A stretch of DNA of 10,641 nt from an uncultured Collinsella sp. (GTDB taxonomy: Bacteria; Actinomycetota; Coriobacteriia; Coriobacteriales; Coriobacteriaceae): assembly GCA_900551975.1 (NCBI GenBank), contig URYA01000038.1, positions 1 to 10,641 on the forward strand, given 5' to 3'. The notes under the pieces are model-generated. The model saw only the letters and a program-made list of their open reading frames with translations. It did no database searches and was not told where the DNA came from. The translations under genes and the position numbers were made by a program. Positions 1 through 6,866 of this stretch are shown in pieces. Numbering within the stretch: the stretch's first letter is position 1; every line of letters starts with the position of its first letter.

Positions 1-62
1 CCAAATAGGGACAGGTTTATTTTGGCAGGTCAAACGCTTTACCCATCAGGATAAACCTGTCC
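1..62. repeat. Long inverted repeat (12-bp perfect arms)
   Basis: GGACAGGTTTAT at 9-20 is exactly the reverse complement of ATAAACCTGTCC at 51-62, leaving a 30-nt loop. The stretch 1-25 is also close to the reverse complement of 734-758 (21 of 25 bases), so the element belongs to a small repeat family that flanks the minus-strand gene between them. It lies just past the stop codon of that gene and could act as its transcription end, but the minus-strand sequence after the stem is CTATTTGG, a poor U-tract. A dispersed intergenic palindrome is the more cautious reading. Confidence 0.6.
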
Positions 63-76
63 ATTTTGTCAAGCTC

Positions 77-652
77 CTACGCCGCGGCGCAGACGCTGCC
101 GAGCAGCTCGCGCAGAGGAGACCCGATGCCCTCTAACAGCTCGGGTGCGATAATGGCAAAAACGGGAACCTCGCCGGCTCCCGCGACGGCAGGCACCTTG
201 CCCTCCGAGACAATACATCCATAAGGGACAAAACCGTCTTCGCCGGCATCGAGCGTCGCCATGCGACGGGCGAGTTCGCGTGCAAAGCCCGCCGTATCGG
301 CATCGCCGATCGCCAGGACAAAGTCCACGCCTTCGTCGGTCGCCAGGGCCACGGCTTCGTCGATCAGCTCGTCTCCCCCGTCGCCCTCAACCGAGCCGCA
401 GCGAAAAAGCACGCGTTCGAGCAGAGCTCGATCAAGCGAGCCGAGCGCCGCCGAGACGAGCTCATCGTGCGTATGCTTGTCACCGCCCAACACGACCAGC
501 GCCTTGGTGCCACCGTAGTGAGCGACCAATCGTCCGCACCAGCGAGCCACGTCTCCATCCGCAACAAGGCGCGTCGGCATACCAAACCCATAGTTGACCA
601 TCTTTCCCACAACCCTTCCGTGCGTATAGGCGGTATCAATCGTTAGGCTCAT
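77..652 (-). CDS. Truncated iron-containing alcohol dehydrogenase-like protein
   Basis: The translation (191 aa from the ATG at 652) follows the N-terminal nucleotide-binding half of iron-containing alcohol dehydrogenases: NYGFGMPTRLV near the start, KALVVLGGD for the first beta strand, and EGVDFVLAIGD where family members carry a VDF(I/L)LAVGGGS-type motif. The dinucleotide-binding GGGS(V/I)D is replaced by GDADTAG. PVFAIIAPELL resembles the strand that precedes the C-terminal domain, after which the protein ends. Family members are usually near 380-400 aa, so the whole helical metal-binding half, with its Asp and His ligands, is missing. Catalysis is therefore unlikely; this is either a decayed remnant or a repurposed domain. 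The frame is intact and ends in TAG. Start choice is uncertain: TTG at 664, ATG at 652 and ATG at 601 are all in frame and none has a convincing ribosome binding site. Family homology begins at the 601 start. Confidence 0.6.
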   Translation of the reverse strand: MSLTIDTAYTHGRVVGKMVNYGFGMPTRLVADGDVARWCGRLVAHYGGTKALVVLGGDKHTHDELVSAALGSLDRALLERVLFRCGSVEGDGGDELIDEAVALATDEGVDFVLAIGDADTAGFARELARRMATLDAGEDGFVPYGCIVSEGKVPAVAGAGEVPVFAIIAPELLEGIGSPLRELLGSVCAAA

Positions 653-733
653 GCTACGAAGCAAGGTTTTCCGAGCTGTTTCGTACTCTTTAGAGCTGCG
701 TTAAAACCCGATCCAACCGCACGACCATACCTA

Positions 734-767
734 CCAAAACAAACCAGTCCCTTTTTGACAGGTTTTG
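734..767. repeat. Second copy of AAACC(T/A)GTCC hairpin repeat
   Basis: Bases 734-758 match the reverse complement of 1-25 at 21 of 25 positions. AAACCAGTC at 741-749 can pair with GACAGGTTT at 757-765 with one mismatch around a 7-nt loop. The right arm runs into the TTGACG -35 box of the polymerase promoter, so the hairpin abuts the promoter. Whether it has a regulatory role cannot be told from sequence. Confidence 0.45.
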
Positions 768-793
768 ACGATGTCCGGATGAGAGGGTATTAT
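765..793 (+). promoter_or_regulatory. Sigma70-type promoter of the SOS polymerase operon
   Basis: TTGACG at 765-770 and TATTAT at 788-793 are separated by exactly 17 nt, close to the consensus hexamers. Transcription would start near 800, inside the adjacent LexA-like box and about 40 nt before the ATG at 839. Confidence 0.8.
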
Positions 794-824
794 CGAACAG
801 ATATTCGATAAGAACATGTGTTTG
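794..824 (+). promoter_or_regulatory. Tandem LexA (SOS) boxes
   Basis: CGAACAGATATTCG at 794-807 matches the Gram-positive and actinobacterial SOS box CGAAC-N4-GTTCG with one mismatch, and sits inside a perfect dyad, TATCGAA (791-797) with TTCGATA (804-810). A weaker second site, AGAACATGTGTTTG at 811-824, has two mismatches. Both lie directly after the -10 hexamer, where a bound repressor would block RNA polymerase. The downstream gene is a Y-family polymerase, a classic LexA target. The first box is well supported; the second is tentative. Confidence 0.75.
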
Positions 825-838
825 ATGATAGGACACGG

Positions 839-2344
839 ATGGCGCACGAGCAGCACACCTATATCTGCATCGACCTCAAGACGTTTTATGCCAGCGTCGA
901 GTGCGTCGACCGTGGGCTCGATCCGCTCACCACCAACCTAGTCGTTGCCGACGAATCGCGCGGACGCACGACCATCTGCCTCGCCATCACGCAGGCCATG
1001 AAGGACTTAGGAATTCACAATCGCTGCCGCCTATTTGAGATTCCCGATGGCATCGACTACATCACGGCCGTACCGCGCATGCAGCACTACATGGAGGTGT
1101 CGGCGAAAATCTACGGTATCTATCTGGAATACGTCAGCCCCCAGGACGTGCACGTCTACTCCATCGATGAGTGCTTTATCGACGTGACGCCCTATCTGGA
1201 CCTCTATCACACAGATGCGGAAGGGCTCGCCTGCACGCTGCGCGACGAGGTCTTGGCGCGCACCGGCATCACGGCGACGGTCGGCATCGGCCCCAACCTA
1301 TTCCAGGCCAAGGTGGCGCTCGACGTCACCGCCAAGCACGTACCCAGTCGCATCGGCAAACTCGACGACGAGACCTTTCGCAAGGAGATCTGGTCCCATC
1401 GCCCCATCACCGACATCTGGGGCATCGGCCCCGGCGTGGCGACACGCCTCGAAAAGTACGGCGTCTACGATCTGATGGGCGTCGCGGCTCTCGACGAGAA
1501 CCTGCTCTACGACGAACTCGGCGTCAATGCCGAATATCTTATCGACCACGCCTTCGGGCGTGAGCCGACAACCATCGCCGATATCCAAGCCTATCGCCCG
1601 CAAGCAACCTCGACCACCACAGGGCAGGTACTCTCGAAGGGCTATGCCTACGAGCAAGCATACACCGTCTTGCGCGAGATGGTCGACAACGCCGTTTTAG
1701 ACTTGGTCGATAAGCACGTGGTCTGCGACAGCATCTCGCTCTTTGTGGGTTATGCGAGCGAGCGGGCCGACATACGCCGCCTCGACGCCAGCGGCACAGC
1801 GCAATATATGGACGGATGTGGGCACCTGCGCTCGAGCACGTCGAGTATCGAACCCACCGCAACCGCCGGCCCCGGGCTCGCGCCCCGTGCTCCCAAGCCC
1901 GTCCAGCGCGATGACGAAAGGCGTCGCCTGGTGCGCGAAGCGCAGGCAATCGATGGCATCTTTGTGGGAGAGCACGGCGGCAAACCGCGCGGTGGATATG
2001 CTGCACTCGTTGCACACTCAAACGCCTCGCGAAAGCTGCCCGAGCGCACCAATTCGTTTAAGAAGATCATGGGCTATTTCGATGAGCTCTGGGCGCAGAC
2101 TGTCGATCCCAAACGACCGGTCAAGCGCATCAACCTGGGATTTGGCAACCTCATGCCCGAGGAATTTGCCACTATCGACCTGTTCAGCGATGTTAAGGCC
2201 GATGAGCGCGAGCGCGACCTGGCGCGCGCCGTCCTGGCCGTGAAGGGCAAGTACGGTAAGAACGCGCTCGTCAAGGGATTAAGCTTTACCGCTGGCGCCA
2301 CCGCACGCGAACGCAACGATCAGGTGGGAGGACATCGTGCCTAA
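839..2344 (+). CDS. Y-family translesion DNA polymerase (UmuC/UvrX-like)
   Basis: A 501-aa error-prone polymerase of the UmuC/DinB superfamily that copies damaged DNA. Visible landmarks: the catalytic Asp12 in IDLKTFYASVECV (11-23), RTTICLAITQAMK (43-55), the palm motif YSIDECFIDVT (107-117) with Asp110 and Glu111, GIGPNLFQAKVA (149-160), a helix-hairpin-helix segment DIWGIGPGVATRLEKYGV (192-209), and a likely beta-clamp peptide TIDLFSDV (445-452). Residues about 311-384 form a Pro/Ala/Arg-rich insertion in the little-finger region that is not expected in relatives. ATG 839 is chosen because AGGA lies 5 nt upstream and homology starts soon after; an in-frame GTG at 818 would lie inside the second SOS box. 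The gene overlaps the YolD-like gene by 8 nt, the usual partner of this polymerase subgroup. SOS control is predicted from the LexA box. Confidence 0.93.
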   Translation: MAHEQHTYICIDLKTFYASVECVDRGLDPLTTNLVVADESRGRTTICLAITQAMKDLGIHNRCRLFEIPDGIDYITAVPRMQHYMEVSAKIYGIYLEYVSPQDVHVYSIDECFIDVTPYLDLYHTDAEGLACTLRDEVLARTGITATVGIGPNLFQAKVALDVTAKHVPSRIGKLDDETFRKEIWSHRPITDIWGIGPGVATRLEKYGVYDLMGVAALDENLLYDELGVNAEYLIDHAFGREPTTIADIQAYRPQATSTTTGQVLSKGYAYEQAYTVLREMVDNAVLDLVDKHVVCDSISLFVGYASERADIRRLDASGTAQYMDGCGHLRSSTSSIEPTATAGPGLAPRAPKPVQRDDERRRLVREAQAIDGIFVGEHGGKPRGGYAALVAHSNASRKLPERTNSFKKIMGYFDELWAQTVDPKRPVKRINLGFGNLMPEEFATIDLFSDVKADERERDLARAVLAVKGKYGKNALVKGLSFTAGATARERNDQVGGHRA

Positions 2345-2762
2345 GTCCCAACAACAGCCGATGCGGCCACCGACACCTTTTGAACGCCTAGCGGACCCCG
2401 AGGGAAGACGTCGCTCCGCCGACCCAAAGCTCACCGCCAACGGCACCGTCCGTGCCGGCCGTGCCGCGCAGTTTATGCCCTTTGCCGCCCTCACGGGATA
2501 CTACGAGCTCGTGCGTAAACAAGAGATCACCGCCGAGCCAAAATGCGAACTCACAGAAGAAAAAGCCCTCGAACTTTCGAAAAAGCTCGAGGGCCTCAAG
2601 CGTGGCGACTTGGTTCGTGTCACCTATTACGATACATACGGCTATCGCAGCCGCACCGGCATCCTCGACGAGGCGCTCCCTGCTTTCAAACTCCTCAAGC
2701 TCAAAGATATCGCCATCGACTTCGACGACATCCAGGACATCGAGCTACGCGGACGAGCCTAG
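2337..2762 (+). CDS. YolD-like protein
   Basis: A 141-aa protein with the YolD-like signature RAGRAAQFMPFAALTGYYE at 39-57, followed by a charged helix and a beta-rich C-terminal half (LKRGDLVRVTYYDTYGY). YolD-like proteins are small and poorly understood, and are encoded next to Y-family polymerases in Firmicutes; they are thought to act as accessory or UmuD-like partners. The GTG start at 2337 is preceded by GGGAGG within the end of the polymerase gene, and the two frames overlap by 8 nt, which implies translational coupling and shared SOS control. The first 38 residues are Pro- and Arg-rich and probably disordered. The gene ends 26 nt from the convergent HMA gene, with no clear terminator between them. 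Confidence 0.85.
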   Translation: MPKSQQQPMRPPTPFERLADPEGRRRSADPKLTANGTVRAGRAAQFMPFAALTGYYELVRKQEITAEPKCELTEEKALELSKKLEGLKRGDLVRVTYYDTYGYRSRTGILDEALPAFKLLKLKDIAIDFDDIQDIELRGRA

Positions 2763-2788
2763 ACAAGGACGCGCATCCAAGGCAAGGC

Positions 2789-3172
2789 CTACAGCGTCAT
2801 GACGTAGTAACCCGCATCTCTCACGGCAGCCTCAAGGACACCGCGATCGATCGGCCGCTTGGAGCGCACGCGCGCTGTGTGGTCCGCATACGTCACCGTT
2901 GCCCACACGCCATCCAGCGCATTGAGGGCATTGGCTACGTTCTGAGCGCAGCCGTCACAGCTCATGCCGCCGATGAGCAGCTCATCGCTATAGGGGTAGT
3001 GGGACGGATCGGTATCCGCAACCACTACCTTCTTGGCCTTCTTACCGCTCGTGCCATCGCTGCAGCAGCTCTTTCCGTGTGTCGAAGCGACAATGCGACG
3101 CAGTCCAAAAAACATGCCGACGGCAATGACGGCCAACACGATGAGATTCGCAGGGTTGAGCAAGTCGCTCAT
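2789..3172 (-). CDS. Membrane-anchored heavy-metal-associated (HMA) domain protein
   Basis: A 127-aa protein with three parts. First, an N-terminal membrane helix (about 8-25) followed by RRIVASTHGKSCCSD, which resembles the small FeoB-associated Cys-rich membrane proteins. Second, a Lys-rich linker. Third, a CopZ/HMA fold from about residue 60 with the metal-binding loop GMSCDGC (69-75; Cys72 and Cys75). HMA domains of this type usually bind Cu(I) and pass it to a P-type ATPase; here the domain would be held at the inner face of the membrane, and Cys36-Cys37 may add a second metal site. ATG 3172 is chosen because GGGGA precedes it by 4 nt; an upstream in-frame TTG at 3187 is less likely. A CsoR-like palindrome sits upstream, supporting copper control. 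No copper ATPase or csoR gene is in the window. Confidence 0.85.
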   Translation of the reverse strand: MSDLLNPANLIVLAVIAVGMFFGLRRIVASTHGKSCCSDGTSGKKAKKVVVADTDPSHYPYSDELLIGGMSCDGCAQNVANALNALDGVWATVTYADHTARVRSKRPIDRGVLEAAVRDAGYYVMTL

Positions 3173-3200
3173 GCGTTCCCCTTTCAAGTAGCACTATCTA

Positions 3201-3224
3201 GATACCCCCATGGGGTGTCCCCAT
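3201..3224. promoter_or_regulatory. CsoR-like copper operator
   Basis: GATACCCCCATGGGGTGTC at 3201-3219 is a pseudo-palindrome with 8-bp arms (one mismatch) around a 3-nt centre. A second, perfect dyad, ATGGGG-TGT-CCCCAT (3210-3224), overlaps it. C-tract/G-tract palindromes flanked by AT are typical of CsoR-family operators. It lies about 30 nt upstream of the HMA gene start and just downstream of a possible minus-strand promoter (GGTCAA 3249-3254 as -35, ATCTTA 3223-3228 as -10). The 20-nt spacer of that promoter is long, so the promoter call is weaker than the operator. Confidence 0.6.
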
Positions 3225-3280
3225 CTTAACCCAAAATCGTGTCCGTTCGGTCAATTAGTTTCCCTCTTCAAACTTTTTTG

Positions 3281-3308
3281 TTGACCATGGCTTACTTTCG
3301 TGTATAAG
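3281..3308 (+). promoter_or_regulatory. Promoter of the DUF3793-flavodoxin pair
   Basis: TTGACC at 3281-3286 and TATAAG at 3303-3308 are 16 nt apart, a good sigma70-type match about 40 nt upstream of the GTG start. Directly downstream, TAGGCTAAC (3315-3323) resembles one half of a DtxR/IdeR-type iron box, but the other half does not fit well. Confidence 0.65.
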
Positions 3309-3347
3309 TTTTCCTAGGCTAACAACTGAGGACCCGAAAGGAGCATC

Positions 3348-4052
3348 GTGACTCGAACCATTGACATCCCAACATACCAAACGGCTGTCGTGCGCAACTG
3401 CTCCCCTACGCTCGCGGGTATCAAGCCGGCTTCGCTCTTTACCTATCCCGGCGTCTACGCCAACCAAAACGGAAAACCCGGCGCCGCCCATATCGAAGAG
3501 CGACGCTCTCGCCTGCTCGCCGTCATGGCCCAATGCAACCGCGAGCTCCAGCCACTCGGAATCCATATGAGCGTTTTGGTCTGGCGCCCCTGCGGAGCGC
3601 TCATCTATGTGTATCGCCCTGCGGACCTCATGCGATACCTCTCCGACCCCCGTGCCACGACGGCGCTAGCCGCCGAAGGTTACGATGTCCACAACCTGCC
3701 CGCATCCCTGGTGCATCTCGCCGCGCGCATCACGCTGGCAAGCAGCAATGCCGCAGAAAGCGCCTATGACGGCAGCGTCTGCGCACTCGCGCGAAATAGG
3801 CACTGCGATACGGGGTGCATATGCGAGTTCCCCCACGAAATTGGCTATTTTTTGGGCTATCCCTACGAAGATGTCCATCAGTTTATCGTCCAGCACGGCG
3901 AAAACTATAAGGTCTTTGGCGCATGGAAGGTATACACAAACGTTGAGCAGGCGCTCACGACCTTCGATTCCTATCGCGCATGCACGCAATACCTTACCTA
4001 CATCTATCAACAGGGCTGCACCCTGGGACAACTTGTCCAGGCAACCCGATAG
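3348..4052 (+). CDS. DUF3793 family protein
   Basis: A 234-aa cytoplasmic protein with the hallmarks of DUF3793: CSPTLAGIKPASLFTYP (18-34), ALIYVYRPADLMRYL (84-98), the strongly conserved FPHEIGYFLGYPYEDV (161-176), and GAWKVYTN (191-198). The family has no established biochemical role; it is common in anaerobic Firmicutes and Actinobacteria and often lies next to a flavodoxin, as here. The GTG start at 3348 is supported by AAAGGAG at 3337-3343. Just before the FPHE motif are four cysteines (Cys145, 153, 157, 159) that could bind metal or form a redox centre; whether they are general to the family was not checked. The gap of 46 nt to the flavodoxin suggests co-transcription from the 3281 promoter. 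Confidence 0.85.
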   Translation: MTRTIDIPTYQTAVVRNCSPTLAGIKPASLFTYPGVYANQNGKPGAAHIEERRSRLLAVMAQCNRELQPLGIHMSVLVWRPCGALIYVYRPADLMRYLSDPRATTALAAEGYDVHNLPASLVHLAARITLASSNAAESAYDGSVCALARNRHCDTGCICEFPHEIGYFLGYPYEDVHQFIVQHGENYKVFGAWKVYTNVEQALTTFDSYRACTQYLTYIYQQGCTLGQLVQATR

Positions 4053-4098
4053 AGCATACAAGACGCGGCCGCACGCCGCACAACCGAAAGGAAAACAT

Positions 4099-4518
4099 AT
4101 GAGCAAGATCGCCGTCGTCTACTGGAGCGGTACAGGCAACACCGAGGCCATGGCAAACCTCGTCGCCGAAGGCGCCACGTCCGCGGGCGCCGAGACTGAG
4201 GTCATCCCCTGCGCCGACTTCTCTGCCGACAAGGTCGCGGAATTTGACGCCATTGCCTTCGGCTGCCCCGCCATGGGCTCCGAGGAGCTTGAATACGATG
4301 AGTTCCAACCGATGTGGGACGAAGTCAAGGAAACCCTCGGCGACAAGAAGGTCGTCCTCTTTGGCTCTTATTCGTGGGCCGAGGGCGAGTGGATGGACAA
4401 CTGGAAGGCCGACGCCGACGAGGCAGGTGTCAACGTCGTCGATTCCGTCATTTGCTACGACGCCCCCGACGATGAGGGCGAGGCGGCCTGCCGCGCCCTT
4501 GGAGCTGAGCTCGCCTAG
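4099..4518 (+). CDS. Short-chain flavodoxin
   Basis: A 139-aa FMN electron carrier. The phosphate-binding loop is SGTGNTEAMA (10-19). The two isoalloxazine-flanking loops are visible as GCPAMGSEELEYDEF (54-68) and GSYSWAEGEWMDNW (91-104), the second carrying the Tyr and Trp expected to stack near the flavin. Length fits short-chain flavodoxins, as in clostridia. These proteins replace ferredoxin in low-potential electron transfer, often when iron is scarce. The ATG at 4099 follows AAAGGA at 4087-4092. It is the second gene of a two-gene unit with the DUF3793 protein, and the unit ends at the hairpin terminator at 4576-4610. Confidence 0.93.
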   Translation: MSKIAVVYWSGTGNTEAMANLVAEGATSAGAETEVIPCADFSADKVAEFDAIAFGCPAMGSEELEYDEFQPMWDEVKETLGDKKVVLFGSYSWAEGEWMDNWKADADEAGVNVVDSVICYDAPDDEGEAACRALGAELA

Positions 4519-4575
4519 CGGCAATGAGCTCCGCCCGTAACGCGCTCTGCACCAAAACACATTCGCGTCCCAACA

Positions 4576-4610
4576 AAAACGGGAGCCGGATCACATCCGG
4601 CTCCCGTTTT
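4576..4610. terminator. Bidirectional intrinsic terminator
   Basis: A perfect 16-bp stem, AAAACGGGAGCCGGAT at 4576-4591 with ATCCGGCTCCCGTTTT at 4595-4610, and a 3-nt loop. It has a T-run on the plus strand and, by symmetry, on the minus strand. It lies between the convergent flavodoxin and ABC ATPase genes and can end both operons. Confidence 0.93.
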
Positions 4611-4635
4611 CTGCTATGTCAGTCATATAAAGCGG

Positions 4636-5388
<753 letters not shown>

Positions 5389-5400
5389 AATAGAACCTCC

Positions 5401-6762
5401 TTACAGACCAGCGATATGGTCGGCGGGCGTCGCGACAACCTGTCCGGCGCTCTTGGTGGGACGCTTCTTTTTGGTTTCGGCCGTACCCAGCAGCCTCGCC
5501 TCAAGACCGCTCACCAAGCGCGCAAGCGGCAGGGTAATGACCAGATAGAACAGGGCGGCAACCACATACGGCGTAATGGAGCCCGTTGTTGCCACGATGG
5601 TGCGGGCGTTCATGACGATCTCGACCACGCCCACGGCGGCAAGCAGCGACGTATCCTTGTAAAGCAGGATAAACTCGCTGGTCAGCGTAGGCAGGACATT
5701 GCGGAACGTCTGCGGAATCATAACGTAGAGCAGCGTCTGGAAGGCATTCATGCCCAGCGAGCGAGCAGCCTCGTTTTGACCCTTGGGGATCGACTGAATA
5801 CCGGCACGGAAGATCTCGCACAGGTACGCAGACGAGTTCATGGCCATGACGATAACGCCCAAGACGTAGTCGTCAACCTTGACACCGGCAAGCGGCAGGC
5901 CAAAGAACGCAATGTAGATCTGCAGGAACGCCGGCGTGCCGCGGATGATATTCACATAGATGCCGGCAAGACAACGAAGGATGCGCGACTTGGAAATGCG
6001 CATGAGCGACAGCGCAAAGCCAAAGGGAATGGCCAACGGAAATGCCACGAGCACGATCGAGAGCGACATAAGGAAGCCCTTAAAGACGATCGGCAGGCTC
6101 TGGACCAAAATGACCGGGTTCAGGAACAGGCGAAGGAACATGTTGGAATTCCATGCCTCGACCCACGGCTGTTCCTTAAGGTCGGCCAGGAAGTTATCGA
6201 ATGCCGTCACGCCCTTAATCTCGACGGAAGGAATCTTGGAAATCTTCTTGGTCGAACCGTCGGCAAGCGTATAGGTGCCGCTAAAGGCCTCATCGCCGCC
6301 CTCGACGGGAAACGTCACGCCGTAAACCTCGACACGGAAAAAGCCGCCGGCAGGCGCCGTCTCGCCAAAGTCAATCTTGAGCGTCTGGCCGTCAGCCTTG
6401 CACGTGGGCTTCATGGGCGTACGATCCATGAGGTCCTCGCCCGAGAGCATCGTCAATCGCGTGTCATCGGTACCAAACGTCGTGCCGTCGACAAACGTCA
6501 GCGAAAGACCGCTCAGCTCCTCATCGGCATCGGCTTGGACCTCCCAGGTAATGCGCGTCTCGGTACCGCCGACCACAGCGCTGCCCGAACCGGTGTTGGG
6601 TCGGGCGGTAATCTTTGCGGTCTCAAGCGCCTGGGCGGTCGTGGGCGCATATGCCCCCGCGCAAACCAGCGCGAGCGCCACGGCCATGACGCAGACTAGC
6701 TTTTGGAGCAAGGCGGGCAGTGGAAAATGCTGCTCCGCGGCCCCTTTGTTCAGTCGAGACAA
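5401..6762 (-). CDS. Amino-acid ABC transporter permease with secreted N-terminal domain
   Basis: A 453-aa fusion. Residues 1-45 look like a signal peptide (LVCVMAVALALVCAGAY, then TTAQA before the likely cut). About 46-185 is a beta-rich, Thr/Gly-rich extracellular domain of unknown family, followed by a short linker. From about 220 comes a HisM/GlnP-type permease: RGTPAFLQIY (274-283), the EAA loop EIFRAGIQSIPKGQNEAARS (316-335) that docks on the ATPase, and TM helices to about 420. Ordinary permeases of this family are near 220 aa, so the N-terminal half is an addition. If residues 1-45 are cleaved, the extra domain would face outside near the binding protein. TTG 6762 is chosen because TAGGAG lies 5 nt upstream; a longer frame would run back into the intergenic hairpin. 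A terminator-like hairpin separates it from the binding-protein gene. Confidence 0.9.
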   Translation of the reverse strand: MSRLNKGAAEQHFPLPALLQKLVCVMAVALALVCAGAYAPTTAQALETAKITARPNTGSGSAVVGGTETRITWEVQADADEELSGLSLTFVDGTTFGTDDTRLTMLSGEDLMDRTPMKPTCKADGQTLKIDFGETAPAGGFFRVEVYGVTFPVEGGDEAFSGTYTLADGSTKKISKIPSVEIKGVTAFDNFLADLKEQPWVEAWNSNMFLRLFLNPVILVQSLPIVFKGFLMSLSIVLVAFPLAIPFGFALSLMRISKSRILRCLAGIYVNIIRGTPAFLQIYIAFFGLPLAGVKVDDYVLGVIVMAMNSSAYLCEIFRAGIQSIPKGQNEAARSLGMNAFQTLLYVMIPQTFRNVLPTLTSEFILLYKDTSLLAAVGVVEIVMNARTIVATTGSITPYVVAALFYLVITLPLARLVSGLEARLLGTAETKKKRPTKSAGQVVATPADHIAGL

Positions 6763-6797
6763 GGTGGCTCCTATCGTAGAAGTTGCCGACAAAACGA

Positions 6798-6858
6798 GAC
6801 GGAAACGCTCTCCGTCAAGAGAAGCGCAAAGGCCCTCTCCGCCAAAACGGAAAGGGCC
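6798..6858 (-). terminator. Tandem hairpins between binding-protein and permease genes (partial terminator)
   Basis: On the minus strand, GGCCCTTTCCG pairs with CGGAGAGGGCC (plus-strand 6848-6858 and 6831-6841), an 11-bp stem with one G-T pair and a 6-nt loop, followed by a weak TTTGCG tract. A second small hairpin, GACGGA/TCCGTC (6798-6816), follows and is trailed by TCGTTTTG. Such leaky structures commonly let a binding protein be made in excess over its membrane partners and protect its mRNA end. Confidence 0.55.
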
Positions 6859-6866
6859 CGCGCGCA

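Noticed and set aside
17..26. TTATTTTGGC shared between the hairpin at 1-62 and repeat copy 1 (8805-8814)
   Set aside because: A 10-base match inside both loops is suggestive of one family, but the flanks and arms do not align, and copy 2 differs here.
684..712. Minus-strand promoter for the dehydrogenase-like gene (TTGGAT with TAAAGA)
   Set aside because: Both hexamers match poorly and the spacer is 18 nt; not strong enough to list.
4065..4079. GCGGC/GCCGC hairpin ahead of the flavodoxin
   Set aside because: Only 5 bp in a GC-rich spacer with no T-run; too easily due to chance.
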